From an uncultured Prevotella sp. (GTDB taxonomy: Bacteria > Bacteroidota > Bacteroidia > Bacteroidales > Bacteroidaceae): a stretch of DNA of 64,000 nt. The notes under the pieces are model-generated. The model was not told the origin of the DNA and made no database searches. It saw only the letters and a program-made list of their open reading frames with translations. The position numbers and the translations under genes are program-made. Below are positions 54,373 to 63,720 of this stretch, in pieces; the first letter of the stretch is position 1, and each line of letters starts with the position of its first letter. The stretch is taken from contig CAMPYJ010000004.1 of assembly GCA_946998205.1 (NCBI GenBank), positions 47,893 through 111,892 of the forward strand, in the 5' to 3' direction.

Positions 54373-55842
54373 TTAGGTGTGCACCAAGTTGCGCCCGGCG
54401 TCTATCCTGAGGAATATGAACAACAGGAGGGTGAAGCCCCAGAGCGACGAACCGCCATAACTGAAAAACGGCAAAGGAATGCCGATGACGGGCGTAAGTC
54501 CCAACACCATGCCCACGTTGATGAAGACATGGAACAGAAAGATACTGGCCACGCTATATCCATAGATGCGCCCAAAAGCAAACGGCTGGCGTTCGGCCAG
54601 CTTGATGAGACGCAATATCAATACCAAGAAAAGCGCCAACACGCCGGCAGAGCCAATGAAGCCTTCTTCCTCTCCCACCGTACAGAAGATGAAATCGGTG
54701 TCTTGTTCCGGAACAAACTTCAGCTTGGTTTGGGTTCCGTTGAGGAATCCTTTCCCCCTGAGTCCACCCGCGCCAATGGCAATCTCACTCTGATGGACGT
54801 TATAGCCCGCGCCGGCCACGTCTTCCTCCAGTCCCAGCAACACGGTGATGCGCACACGCTGATGTGGCTCCAGCACGTTGTTGAGCACATAGTCGGCGGA
54901 ATAGAAGAACACCATTGAACCAACGGCAAACAATGCGATGTAGAGATAGCTCCTCATTTGGCTGACCAGCCAGCAATAGGCCAGATAACCAATCAGCACG
55001 ATGGAAACGATGAGCTGAACCCATACCACGTCAAAGGGAAGCACGAACTGAGAAAAAAGCAGCGAGAGAACGGTGACACCCAAGCACGCCAGCAAGATAA
55101 AACCGGCTTGTCTCCTATCCTTACAATAGAGATAGACCATCGAGGCCGAGAACACCTGTACCAGTGACAGCACCATGAACTTACCCGCGGAAACGGGCAG
55201 CGACCACAACCCGGCATCCTCGTACTTGATGCCCAGCACGAAATAGATTACCATCGCCACGCCTGTAAACAGCACGCAGCCAGGCATCCCCTCGCGGTAA
55301 AACATCAGGAAAAACGACAAATAAACCAAGGCCGACCCTGTTTCTTTCTGCGCAATGATGAATAGCATGGGCAATGTGACGATACAAGCGGAAATGGCAA
55401 AGTCTTTCCATTGATGAATGTCAAAGCCATAACGCCCCATGAACTTAGACGCGGCCAACGCTGTTGCAAACTTGGCAAACTCTGCGGGCTGCAACCTAAC
55501 CGGCCCCAGGACCAACCATGAGCGAGAACCCTTGATGTCATGCGGATTGAAAATGGTGGCGAAGAGCAGCACGAGGAATGCCACATAGATGAAGTACGAG
55601 AACATGTCGTAGAATCGGTCGTCGAGCAAGACCAGCACCAAGCCCAACAAGACAGAGGTGCCAATCCACACAATCTGCATGCCCGACCGCGTGCTGAGAC
55701 TGAATATGTCGGTATCTCCGAAGGTGTAGCTGGCCCCGCACACGCTGAGCCACCCAAAGACGAGCAGCGCCATGTAGATGAGAATGGTCCACCAGTCAAG
55801 CGAGCGAAACACTCCAGAGGGTTTATCGGTTACTCGAGCCAT
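54373..55842 (-). CDS. rodA: Peptidoglycan polymerase RodA
   Basis: A 489-residue SEDS-family glycosyltransferase that polymerises glycan strands during elongation, with PBP2 as its transpeptidase partner. Family features: LVLGPVRLQPAEFAKFATAL, VPEQDTDFIFCTVGEEEGFI and the C-terminal GIPLPFFSYGGSSLWGF. It is longer than the E. coli protein (370) because of extra hydrophobic segments in the middle (YLYCKDRRQAGFILLACLGV). The start overlaps the end of mrdA by 20 bases. It is the last gene of the mre operon. Confidence 0.95.
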   Translation of the reverse strand: MARVTDKPSGVFRSLDWWTILIYMALLVFGWLSVCGASYTFGDTDIFSLSTRSGMQIVWIGTSVLLGLVLVLLDDRFYDMFSYFIYVAFLVLLFATIFNPHDIKGSRSWLVLGPVRLQPAEFAKFATALAASKFMGRYGFDIHQWKDFAISACIVTLPMLFIIAQKETGSALVYLSFFLMFYREGMPGCVLFTGVAMVIYFVLGIKYEDAGLWSLPVSAGKFMVLSLVQVFSASMVYLYCKDRRQAGFILLACLGVTVLSLLFSQFVLPFDVVWVQLIVSIVLIGYLAYCWLVSQMRSYLYIALFAVGSMVFFYSADYVLNNVLEPHQRVRITVLLGLEEDVAGAGYNVHQSEIAIGAGGLRGKGFLNGTQTKLKFVPEQDTDFIFCTVGEEEGFIGSAGVLALFLVLILRLIKLAERQPFAFGRIYGYSVASIFLFHVFINVGMVLGLTPVIGIPLPFFSYGGSSLWGFTLLLFIFLRIDAGRNLVHT

Positions 55843-57673
55843 ATCCTATTCGACGATTTTGTATTGTTCTTGCTTTCGCCTCCGATGCCGGAGAAAGCTT
55901 TCCTTTAATATATTGTTCCATCATGAGAGAACCGATGGGTACACCGAATTCGGCGCCGAATCCTCCATTCTCCACATAAACGGCGATGGCTATCTTCGGC
56001 TTGTTCATCGGAGCGAAACCCATGAAGACCGAATGGTCGTGTCCGCGATTCTGCGCTGTTCCCGTCTTTCCGCACACGGCATAGTCGGCTCGGTTGGCTG
56101 CTCGGCAAGTTCCGCGCTCGACAGCCGACCGCATGCCCGCCACGACATATTCGTACGCGCGTCTGCTGGCCTTGGTGTAATGACGGCGAGTGAACATGGC
56201 GTCAAGTGGTTCGCCTTGCACCTTGCGCACCACATGTGGCACATAATAGTAGCCTCTGTTGGCGATGGTTGCTCCAAGATTGGCAATCTGCAAGGGGGTG
56301 AGGTTCACTTCACCCTGTCCGATGGCGATACTGATGACGGTCAAGCCGTTCCATGAGCCATGATAGGCTTTGTCATAAAAAGCCGCATTGGGTATCAACC
56401 CGCGCTTTTCACTTGGCAGGTCGATGCCGAGCTTATAGCCAAACCCCATGCTCACCATGTAGTCGCGCCAAGTGTCCATGGCTGTTTGCACGTTCTTGTA
56501 CTTGCGACGGTTGCCCATCATGTAGTACAACCCCCAGCAGAAATAGGCGTTGCACGACGTGCTGATGGCGGGAATGAGCGACAAGGGTGAGGCGTGGCCG
56601 TGACAACCCACATGGAGTCCGCGGTAATAGAACCCGTGATGGCAGGCGAACGCCGTGGAGGGAGAAATGATTCCCTCAGAAAGAAAGGTCAGAGCCTGGG
56701 TGGTTTTGAATGTAGAGCCAGGTGGATACTGCCCCATGATGCTACGGTTAAGCAATGGCTTCCATTGGTTCCGCTGCAACGCCAGGTGAATTTTTCCCTT
56801 TTTCTTTCCCACCATCCAACGCGGATCATAGGTAGGTGATGATACCATGCACAGCACTTCACCCGTAGAGGGTTCAATGGCGACGATACTTCCTATCTTG
56901 CCTTGCAGCAGTCTCTCTCCCAACGCCTGCAGCGGAAGGTCGATGGATAGGGTCAGGTTCTTGCCTGGAATGGGCTTGGTGTCAAACTTACCGTTTTGAT
57001 AACTCCCTTGAACTTTGCCATGAACGTCGCGCAACAAGATTTGAACGCCCTTCCGTCCGCGCAGCTGTTTCTCGTAAGACCGCTCCACACCCATCTTCCC
57101 TATATAGTCGCCAGCCTGATAATAGTCATCACTTTCGATGTCGCCGGGCGAAACCTCGGCCACGTCTCCCAACACATGCGCCGCGTAAGGATATTGATAT
57201 TGCCGAATGCTGCGTTTCTGAACATAGAACCCCGGAAAGCGATACATCTTCTCTTGAAACACGCTGAACTCCGCGTCGCTCAACTGGCTCATGAAGAGTT
57301 GTTGCGTAAAACGCGAATAACCGGGGTTTTTGTTTCTATCCTTGATGTCGGCCATGCGCGCTTTAAAAAAGTCCTTGGTAATGCCCAGGGCTTCGCAAAA
57401 CTCAAGCGTGTCAATCCTGTTTTTCTGCTCATTCATCACCACCATGATGTCGTAAGCAGGCTGGTTGTACACCAGGAGTGCGCCATGGCGATCGGTAATG
57501 ACGCCACGGGAGGGATAATCTATCTTCTTGAGGAAAGCGTTGCTGTCGGCATTTTTCTTATAATCATCGCTTAACAACTGCAAGGTGAACAAACGGATGA
57601 CATAGATGACCACAATCATGATGGCCACCCCGGCTATGACATATCTACGTTTTTCAAGATTATAATCCTTCAT
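55823..57673 (-). CDS. mrdA: Penicillin-binding protein 2
   Basis: A 616-residue class B PBP, the transpeptidase of the elongation complex. One N-terminal helix (VIAGVAIMIVVIYVIRLFTL), a pedestal domain, then the penicillin-binding domain: SxxK at Ser320 (PPGSTFKTTQ), SxN as SCNAYF and KTGTAQN. Length fits the family. Within the operon it follows mreD by 29 bases and overlaps rodA. Confidence 0.96.
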   Translation of the reverse strand: MKDYNLEKRRYVIAGVAIMIVVIYVIRLFTLQLLSDDYKKNADSNAFLKKIDYPSRGVITDRHGALLVYNQPAYDIMVVMNEQKNRIDTLEFCEALGITKDFFKARMADIKDRNKNPGYSRFTQQLFMSQLSDAEFSVFQEKMYRFPGFYVQKRSIRQYQYPYAAHVLGDVAEVSPGDIESDDYYQAGDYIGKMGVERSYEKQLRGRKGVQILLRDVHGKVQGSYQNGKFDTKPIPGKNLTLSIDLPLQALGERLLQGKIGSIVAIEPSTGEVLCMVSSPTYDPRWMVGKKKGKIHLALQRNQWKPLLNRSIMGQYPPGSTFKTTQALTFLSEGIISPSTAFACHHGFYYRGLHVGCHGHASPLSLIPAISTSCNAYFCWGLYYMMGNRRKYKNVQTAMDTWRDYMVSMGFGYKLGIDLPSEKRGLIPNAAFYDKAYHGSWNGLTVISIAIGQGEVNLTPLQIANLGATIANRGYYYVPHVVRKVQGEPLDAMFTRRHYTKASRRAYEYVVAGMRSAVERGTCRAANRADYAVCGKTGTAQNRGHDHSVFMGFAPMNKPKIAIAVYVENGGFGAEFGVPIGSLMMEQYIKGKLSPASEAKARTIQNRRIGYGSSNR

Positions 57674-57702
57674 TCATCCGTTACAAAAGCCTCATCAACC
57701 CA

Positions 57703-58209
57703 CTAACTCTTCCTCAGGTTTTCCAGAGTGAGCAGCAGTATTAACGTAAGTACCGTACTGCCTCCTACGCATTTGAGCCATTGCATCCAATTGAAGAAAC
57801 TGAATGACTCGAGCGTGAAAAAGACAAGGCAGTACAACAACACCAGCAACAAAGCATAATTCAAGAACGACACCACGCCCAACGACCGCATGGACGGCTG
57901 CAAGTCGTCAGCACTCTCGCGAGGCAAGAACAACATCAGCATGTAAGGTTGCAGCAATCCGACGAACGTCATGCTGGCCGCTGCCAATCCAGGGGTGTTG
58001 GAAAAGATGTCAACACATAAGCCGCCCAGAAATCCGCAACACAAGATTGCCCACTTGGGGAAGTTGCGACGGAAAAGCAACATGACGTAAACATACAGCA
58101 AAGGCGTGGCGAAACCAAAGAGATGGACATGGTTGAACACCAACACTTGCAGCAACAAGAGCAGGATGAAGAATGATATTCCTTTCAGCAAGCCTATACT
58201 CATATCCAA
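57703..58209 (-). CDS. mreD: Rod shape-determining protein MreD
   Basis: A 168-residue integral membrane protein with about five helices (GISFFILLLLLQVLVFNHVH; VYVMLLFRRNFP; ALLLVLLYCLVFFTLESFSF; LTLILLLTLENL). Sequence conservation in MreD is low; position between mreC (five bases) and mrdA and the helix pattern support it. Confidence 0.88.
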   Translation of the reverse strand: MDMSIGLLKGISFFILLLLLQVLVFNHVHLFGFATPLLYVYVMLLFRRNFPKWAILCCGFLGGLCVDIFSNTPGLAAASMTFVGLLQPYMLMLFLPRESADDLQPSMRSLGVVSFLNYALLLVLLYCLVFFTLESFSFFNWMQWLKCVGGSTVLTLILLLTLENLRKS

Positions 58210-58214
58210 TAACT

Positions 58215-59078
58215 TTAGTTGTCTTTCACCTCCATTGAATCACGCGCGGCTCTCATCACGTCTATTCGCTCCTTCATCAGCGTGTTGTCGATGACAGAGA
58301 CATCACGCAATGTGGAGAAGTCGGTGGCGAGTTTGACACACAACCGGTACGAAACACCATCAGGAGAATTATACACATGCAAAATCTTTCCCACCAAAAC
58401 GCCCGGCGGGAAGACTGACGAGTAACCACTGGTTACGATGTTTTCATACAACCTGAAGCGGGCATGACGCGGAATGTCATCCAGAAAGGCCTGATCCGTG
58501 GAGCCTCCCCGCCAGTTGAGAAAACCAAAATAGTCGCGGTTCTCAATCTTGCAACTCACATTCGACTTTGAGTTCAGCAACGGAATCACGACGGCATAGT
58601 GTGATGAAACTAAATAAACAATCCCCACGACACCTGTCCCACTGACGACGCCCATGTCTCTCCGCACGCCGTCTGCCGACCCTTTGTCAATAGTAATGAG
58701 GTTGTCGGCATCCGTCAAAGAGTTGCTTACCACCTTGGCAGGAATCTGCTTGAGGTATGACAACTGCCGGGTGACGTCACCTTTGACGTAGGATGAATCC
58801 TTCGTAACTGCCGTCAACTTCTCTGAAAGCTCCACGACTTTTTGCTCTAAAGCCAGATTTCGTTGTGTCAAGCGTTGGTTCACCGTCTCCAAAGAGAAGA
58901 ATTTCTCCAACTGGGAACTCCACTCATACACCTTTCCCGTCACGACGTTGGCAGACGAGAACCACACGCTGTTCTGGTAACTGTTGTACCTGAACAGCAA
59001 TGTGAAACTGATAGCTTCAAGCAATATAAAAACAAACCAATGGTGGTGTCTTGCAAGAAACTCAACGAGATTCCGCAT
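58215..59078 (-). CDS. mreC: Rod shape-determining protein MreC
   Basis: A 287-residue bitopic protein that links the MreB filament to periplasmic synthesis enzymes. One helix near the N terminus (WFVFILLEAISFTLLFRY), a coiled coil (about 60-100: RNLALEQKVVELSEKLTAVT) and the beta-rich MreC domain with DKGSADGVRRDMGVVSGTGV and GIVYLVSSHYAVVIPLL, and GYSSVFPPGVLVGKI. It lies between mreB (38 bases) and mreD (five bases). Confidence 0.94.
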   Translation of the reverse strand: MRNLVEFLARHHHWFVFILLEAISFTLLFRYNSYQNSVWFSSANVVTGKVYEWSSQLEKFFSLETVNQRLTQRNLALEQKVVELSEKLTAVTKDSSYVKGDVTRQLSYLKQIPAKVVSNSLTDADNLITIDKGSADGVRRDMGVVSGTGVVGIVYLVSSHYAVVIPLLNSKSNVSCKIENRDYFGFLNWRGGSTDQAFLDDIPRHARFRLYENIVTSGYSSVFPPGVLVGKILHVYNSPDGVSYRLCVKLATDFSTLRDVSVIDNTLMKERIDVMRAARDSMEVKDN

Positions 59079-59116
59079 GCATGCAATTGATTTTCTATGT
59101 CACAAAACCTTAACCG

Positions 59117-60139
59117 TCACCTCATCAAGAACGAGAAACGGTCTACATTCTTCAAAGCGACACCCGCTCCCTTTGCCACACTGTGCAATGGATCTTCAGC
59201 AATATGGAAAGGAATGTTGATTTTGTCTGTCAACCGCTTGTCGAGTCCGCGCAGCAAGGCACCGCCACCACTGAGGTAGATACCATTCTTCACGATGTCG
59301 GCGTACAACTCAGGCGGCGTTGCCTCCAAAGCCGACAACACGGCGTTCTCTATCTTGGCGACGGTCTTATCCAGACAATGCGCTATCTCTTGATAACAAA
59401 CGGGCACCTCCATCGGCAGAGCCGTTATCCTGTTGGGGCCATGAACGACATAATCTTCAGGAGCGTCTTCAGCCAAGTCGGTCAGCGCGGAGCCGACGTG
59501 AATCTTGATGCGTTCAGCCATGCGCTCGCTGACCTTGACATTGTGCTGCCTGCTCATGTACTCCTGGATGTCGGCCGTCAAGTCATCACCGGCCGTGCGA
59601 ATGGAATTGTTCGACACGATGCCCCCCAGCGAGATGACGGCAATCTCCGTACTGCCCCCACCAATATCAACAATCATGTTTCCTTCCGGCGCCTCAACGT
59701 CGATACCGATGCCGATGGCGGCCGCCATCGGTTCAAAAATCAGGTAAACATCACGACCGTCAGCATGTTCAGCCGAGTCGCGCACAGCGCGAAGTTCCAC
59801 CTCGGTACTGCCCGAAGGAACCCCGATGACCATGCGAAGTGACGTTGAGAACAAGCGCCTGCCTGGCCTCACCATCTTGATCAAGCCGCGCATCATCTGC
59901 TCGCAGGCCGTAAAGTCGGCAATTACTCCGTCACGCAGCGGACGGATGGTACGGATGTTGTCGTGCGTCTTCTCATACATCATCTTCGCCTTCTCGCCCA
60001 CGGCAATCATCTTGTCCGTGCGACGGTCCAAAGCGACAACCGAAGGTTCGTCAACCACAATCTTGTCATCACTGATGATGATGGTGTTGGCGGTACCCAA
60101 ATCCATTGCTATCTCTTGGATAAAAGAAAAAAATCCCAT
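59117..60139 (-). CDS. mreB: Rod shape-determining protein MreB
   Basis: A 340-residue actin-like protein that organises sidewall peptidoglycan synthesis. Nucleotide-binding motifs: phosphate 1 MDLGTANTIIISDD, phosphate 2 MIVDIGGGSTEIAVISLGGI, adenosine motif IYLSGGGALLRGLDKRL. Its start lies 69 bases after the short purH; a 14-base perfect palindrome (60157-60170) sits in that gap. Confidence 0.97.
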   Translation of the reverse strand: MGFFSFIQEIAMDLGTANTIIISDDKIVVDEPSVVALDRRTDKMIAVGEKAKMMYEKTHDNIRTIRPLRDGVIADFTACEQMMRGLIKMVRPGRRLFSTSLRMVIGVPSGSTEVELRAVRDSAEHADGRDVYLIFEPMAAAIGIGIDVEAPEGNMIVDIGGGSTEIAVISLGGIVSNNSIRTAGDDLTADIQEYMSRQHNVKVSERMAERIKIHVGSALTDLAEDAPEDYVVHGPNRITALPMEVPVCYQEIAHCLDKTVAKIENAVLSALEATPPELYADIVKNGIYLSGGGALLRGLDKRLTDKINIPFHIAEDPLHSVAKGAGVALKNVDRFSFLMR

Positions 60140-60156
60140 ATCTGTTTATGATTTAT

Positions 60157-60170
60157 ATTTAGGCCTAAAT
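60157..60170. promoter_or_regulatory. Perfect 14-bp palindrome between purH and mreB
   Basis: ATTTAGGCCTAAAT is fully self-complementary and lies 18 bases before the mreB ATG. It could be an operator or simply chance; no protein is assigned. Confidence 0.3.
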
Positions 60171-60208
60171 GCCGACACGGAGCCACCCGCTGCCGGCCAA
60201 TATCTTCT

Positions 60209-60802
60209 TTATCTCATGAACCATTGATGGATAGCCGCATCATAGTGGCTGCTCACCCCAAAGGCACGCTCGGCAAACAGCCGTCTCTCTTCGAGAGTGG
60301 TTTGCGCGCCATTCTTGTCAAGGATGTCCTGCAGCATGCCATATTCGTTCTTACTGGGCACGATAACCACATCGTTGAAGTTTTTAGCGCCAGCTCGAAT
60401 CAAGGAAATCCCCCCGATGTCAATCTTCTCAATGATTTCTTGTTCTGAAGCGCCGCCGGCCACCGTCTCCTCGAAAGGATAAAGGTCAACCACCACTAAG
60501 TCGATTGCCGGAATGTCATATTGCCGCATCTGTTCCCGGTCGCCCTCGTTTTCACGACGAGCGAGAATGCCGCCGAACACCTTAGGGTGCAACGTCTTGA
60601 CGCGTCCGCCCAAGATGGATGGATAAGACGTCACGCTTTCCACCGTCTGGCATTCGTATCCCAACGACTCGATAAACCGCTGCGTGCCTCCCGTAGAAAG
60701 GAGTTTCACGCCTTCTGAATTGAGTTTCTCCAACAAGCGCTCCAGCCCTTCTTTATGGAAGACGGACACGAGCGCGGTCTTGATTTGTTTTATTCCTGCC
60801 AT
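60209..60802 (-). CDS. purH: IMP cyclohydrolase domain only (short PurH)
   Basis: A 197-residue protein covering exactly the N-terminal IMP cyclohydrolase (MGS-like) domain of PurH, the last step of purine synthesis (FAICAR to IMP). Signatures are IKTALVSVFHKEGL, LLSTGGTQRF, GGRVKTLHPKVFGGILARR, VDLYPFEETV and IDIGGISLIRAGAKNF. Known bifunctional PurH proteins are about 500-530 residues; the AICAR formyltransferase domain is absent, and the reading frame ends HQWFMR-TAA followed by 69 bases before mreB that do not continue the domain. ATG 60802 is chosen over 60862 because the -7 box TAACTTTG (60831-60824, minus strand) lies between. It heads the mre operon. Confidence 0.9.
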   Translation of the reverse strand: MAGIKQIKTALVSVFHKEGLERLLEKLNSEGVKLLSTGGTQRFIESLGYECQTVESVTSYPSILGGRVKTLHPKVFGGILARRENEGDREQMRQYDIPAIDLVVVDLYPFEETVAGGASEQEIIEKIDIGGISLIRAGAKNFNDVVIVPSKNEYGMLQDILDKNGAQTTLEERRLFAERAFGVSSHYDAAIHQWFMR

Positions 60803-61028
60803 GATTCTATGTATATACGGGTACAAAGTTACGAAAAACACTTGAATGTCTCGCATCAACAAACGGAAAAAAGTTGATTTATCATAGAATATGCCAAAAC
60901 CGAAACGATTGCTTACATATCCCTGACAACTACTCCGTAATATTTAATGGCTCGTTGCCGAAACGTGTCTGCCACGTTTTATCAACGACGGAACAAGCGA
61001 AAGAAAGTGCTAATCAGGCAGGAGCTTT
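60803..61028. other. Intergenic gap upstream of purH
   Basis: Contains the purH -7 box (TAACTTTG on the minus strand, 60831-60824). I see nothing else in it except a weakly AT-rich stretch before the end of the fimbrial-type lipoprotein gene. Confidence 0.4.
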
Positions 61029-63428
61029 CTATAAATAAAAATCCTCATTCTTACCAGAAGTAATTTTCTGGTTGCGTGGAGCCTTCTTGTCAAATTCGCT
61101 CATGTTCCATTTGGAGATACAACGAACAGGAAACCATATATCGGTCATAGTAAAGTTTCCTCTGAAAAATCCACTTGTATCAAATGCTCTATATTTATAA
61201 GTTCCAGACCCTGGCACAAAATATTGGTCATAATTGGTGTGTTCCAATGCCTTATTAGGAGTAATCGACGGATACACCATGCCTCCCCTTAACTTAGGAC
61301 GACGAGCCCTTCCATCAGCGTTGAATATTCGAACAACATCCAGCTTTTTGCAGTGTTTCCAAAAATCATCTTTAGCCACTTCATCTATCGAGATGGGCAA
61401 ATTACCTATCCATCTCGCCGTAACACTTGTCCTGACTCCTCGACCGTCATTATTCCTATCATCTGTGTGTATGACGTATCTGTAAGCACATGCGTAGCGG
61501 TTGCCCGTAACGTCTCTGTTCTTTGTAAAATAATTATGCTTGAAACGTATGCCATAAACGATAACCCTATGATCTTGTTTATAAATACTGGGCTGGACGT
61601 TCTTTACGTTACAAATCTTATAGATTGAAGTATATAAATGAGCCTCCTGCTGTTTATTGTTGTATATATCCTTCTCATCAGGATCGCTGATGGGCAACTG
61701 AAGCCATTCATTAAAATATCCTTCAAGCCTTACACCACTTTTATTGTCTATGACAAGGTCTTTCCCCTCCAATTTATCTTCTATCATTTCACCGTCAGGA
61801 TATACTTTAGAGGTGGCATACGGAAACGCTCCCGACAGTTCCCTTATGTCTGGCACTCTGTATCCTTCTGGAGCAATCTTTTCTTGTGCTATCCGCGAGA
61901 ACGTCATGACCCCCATGTTTGCGTCTTGTTGAGGAAATGCCCCTTTCCCCGAATTAGGTGTGATGTCGTTTGTAAATTCTCGAGGATTTGTGCTCGACAA
62001 ATTACTTTTCGCAAAACGCGCCAACGGAACACGCCACTTATACTTACTATCCCCAGGTCGCATTACTTTAAGGTTTACCTCCAACACCTTACCGTTATAA
62101 GGGCTCCAATCTTTAATCTCCGTAATCTCGTTCAGCAGAGGATCGCCTACGATAAACTCACCTTTTACTGCCTTTTTGTCCTTAAAATCATTGCTGTTTT
62201 TTAACCAACCCAACATAAAGCCTCCATACATCGAAGTAACAGCAGTAACATTACGCTCCTTCACGTCATAAGTGTCCGATATGGTTTTTTCTCCACCCCC
62301 TACATTGGAGAATTTGTATATATGCTTTTTAACTCCTCCCGGAAAAGGCATTCCCCATACATAAAATTCATCATACTCCGTTCCGCTATTCTCACTCCCG
62401 AAGAGTTCTTTGCGATAACGATACTCGTGAGCATTGATGGTGGTATATTCTTTCTTTGCTGGAATAACCGCCTTGTTGGATTGCCAGGTACGCTCTTTCT
62501 CCAATTCGCGTTGATCGCTTGGCCACATCCAGAGATTATAATTTTTCACGCTGTTAAGATGCGATACTTTCACATCTCTCATCTGGTTGACATCGCTGCT
62601 TTGAAAATGATCCTGAAAACTATAAAAGACATTTCCAGTCAGTCCTGTACTCGAAAACAAATATTTATGATCTTGCGCATCTATCAGTTTCTCGTTTCTC
62701 TTTATTTTTAGTTTAAACACCACCCCTTGAGGTTCGAACGACAGATTGTCAAAAGAAATCGTATTTTTCTTCTTAATGTCTACTTTTACCCAATCTGCCA
62801 CAAAAGGCACTTGAAAGAGATGTTTCTTGCCGCCTGCTCCATAAGGTTCATTCCACTTATTATCCTTATCGTACCCAAACGCAATGGATAAAGGCAAGTC
62901 AACATTGTGTTCTTTATTATGATTTCTGTCTACATTACCTCCGACAATGCCACAGATATACCAAGAAGAACCTACCTCAAGATCCTCACCATTGAAGTTC
63001 AACCATTCTATTTCCACGTTTGGCTCATAGGTGGTGAGCTTCCAGCCCTTACCATACTTCTCTTTGCTTTTCCATTTTATCCGTAGATAGCCTATCTTCC
63101 GAGAACCTTCTACTTCTTCATCCTTATCCGCCTTGATGATGTAAGCGTCTGTCTCGAAATCGTTATCCTCTGTCAGTCGAAACATATCGTCCATCACGAC
63201 GGCAGCCCGTGTCTCATTTTGCGGAAGTATAGCCCGTGCCGACGCACCATCTATACATATCGTGGTAAACCTGGCTTCTTTTGCCACCGTCCCAGCGCCA
63301 CCCTCCGTCATTTGGATGGTATCCACACAACTAATCAGCGTGATGAGACTAAACAGAACGGAAACACATCCGCTCAACCTGAAACCTCTCATCATCATTC
63401 CTTCTTTTTTCTTCATTCTCCTAAACAT
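61029..63428 (-). CDS. Large lipoprotein resembling fimbrial tip subunits
   Basis: A 799-residue lipoprotein: basic n-region, hydrophobic stretch and lipobox LISC followed by VDTIQMTEGG. A fimbrillin-like beta-sandwich is suggested in the first half (SLSFEP near 240; SSWYICGIVGG). The C-terminal third contains YRVPDIRELSG and ends in TDIWFPVRCISKWN; the patterns 'vPn.REl' and 'RC' near the C terminus are common in fimbrium tip or accessory lipoproteins of Bacteroidales (DUF4906-like). No FimA/Mfa-type major subunit gene is in the window, so the assignment is tentative. It begins two bases after the small upstream gene, so the pair is one transcript. Start could be residue 1, 5 or 10, all ATG. 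Confidence 0.6.
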   Translation of the reverse strand: MFRRMKKKEGMMMRGFRLSGCVSVLFSLITLISCVDTIQMTEGGAGTVAKEARFTTICIDGASARAILPQNETRAAVVMDDMFRLTEDNDFETDAYIIKADKDEEVEGSRKIGYLRIKWKSKEKYGKGWKLTTYEPNVEIEWLNFNGEDLEVGSSWYICGIVGGNVDRNHNKEHNVDLPLSIAFGYDKDNKWNEPYGAGGKKHLFQVPFVADWVKVDIKKKNTISFDNLSFEPQGVVFKLKIKRNEKLIDAQDHKYLFSSTGLTGNVFYSFQDHFQSSDVNQMRDVKVSHLNSVKNYNLWMWPSDQRELEKERTWQSNKAVIPAKKEYTTINAHEYRYRKELFGSENSGTEYDEFYVWGMPFPGGVKKHIYKFSNVGGGEKTISDTYDVKERNVTAVTSMYGGFMLGWLKNSNDFKDKKAVKGEFIVGDPLLNEITEIKDWSPYNGKVLEVNLKVMRPGDSKYKWRVPLARFAKSNLSSTNPREFTNDITPNSGKGAFPQQDANMGVMTFSRIAQEKIAPEGYRVPDIRELSGAFPYATSKVYPDGEMIEDKLEGKDLVIDNKSGVRLEGYFNEWLQLPISDPDEKDIYNNKQQEAHLYTSIYKICNVKNVQPSIYKQDHRVIVYGIRFKHNYFTKNRDVTGNRYACAYRYVIHTDDRNNDGRGVRTSVTARWIGNLPISIDEVAKDDFWKHCKKLDVVRIFNADGRARRPKLRGGMVYPSITPNKALEHTNYDQYFVPGSGTYKYRAFDTSGFFRGNFTMTDIWFPVRCISKWNMSEFDKKAPRNQKITSGKNEDFYL

Positions 63429-63430
63429 TT

Positions 63431-63643
63431 TTAATTTTCACCATCATCCTCATACTCACTATAATCCTGATTGCAAGAGTGGTCTTTGTCGTTCGAACAA
63501 ATGTTGCCCGCAAAGTTGCTCACATGCTCAAAATTAGAAATGGTAGAATCTCGCAATCCTGACAAGGCAACTAAAAAAGGCACCTCCGACGCTAACGATA
63601 AAACTTTAATTTGTGGTTTTAAGTATTTCTTTCTCTTACCCAT
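63431..63643 (-). CDS. Small protein with a conserved-looking leader, upstream of the lipoprotein
   Basis: A 70-residue reading frame with its own well-formed promoter. The N-terminal half reads KKYLKPQIKVLSLASEVPFL and VALSGL, of a form (K-Y-x-K-P-x-x-x-V then a hydrophobic stretch) I recognise from many unannotated small Bacteroidetes proteins. The C-terminal half is acidic and has two cysteines (NICSNDKDHSCNQDYSEYED). It lacks a typical signal peptide. The lipoprotein gene starts two bases after its stop. It may be a modified-peptide precursor or a small regulator; no modifying enzyme gene is adjacent. Confidence 0.6.
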   Translation of the reverse strand: MGKRKKYLKPQIKVLSLASEVPFLVALSGLRDSTISNFEHVSNFAGNICSNDKDHSCNQDYSEYEDDGEN

Positions 63644-63688
63644 CGAATAAAAAAGCGTTAGTTAAAACTTAATTTTCCTATCGGGATA

Positions 63689-63720
63689 CAAATGTACAAA
63701 CGTTAAAAAAGAATAACAAA
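63689..63720 (-). promoter_or_regulatory. Promoter of the small-protein / lipoprotein operon
   Basis: On the minus strand, TTTG (63720-63717), a 20-base spacer and TACATTTG (63696-63689), about 45 bases before the ATG. A homopolymer of eight Cs abuts the -33 box on its upstream side. Confidence 0.72.

Noticed and set aside
60140..60208. A frameshifted remainder of PurH downstream of its stop
   Set aside because: None of the three frames in this gap resembles the start of the AICAR formyltransferase domain, and the gap is only 69 bases.
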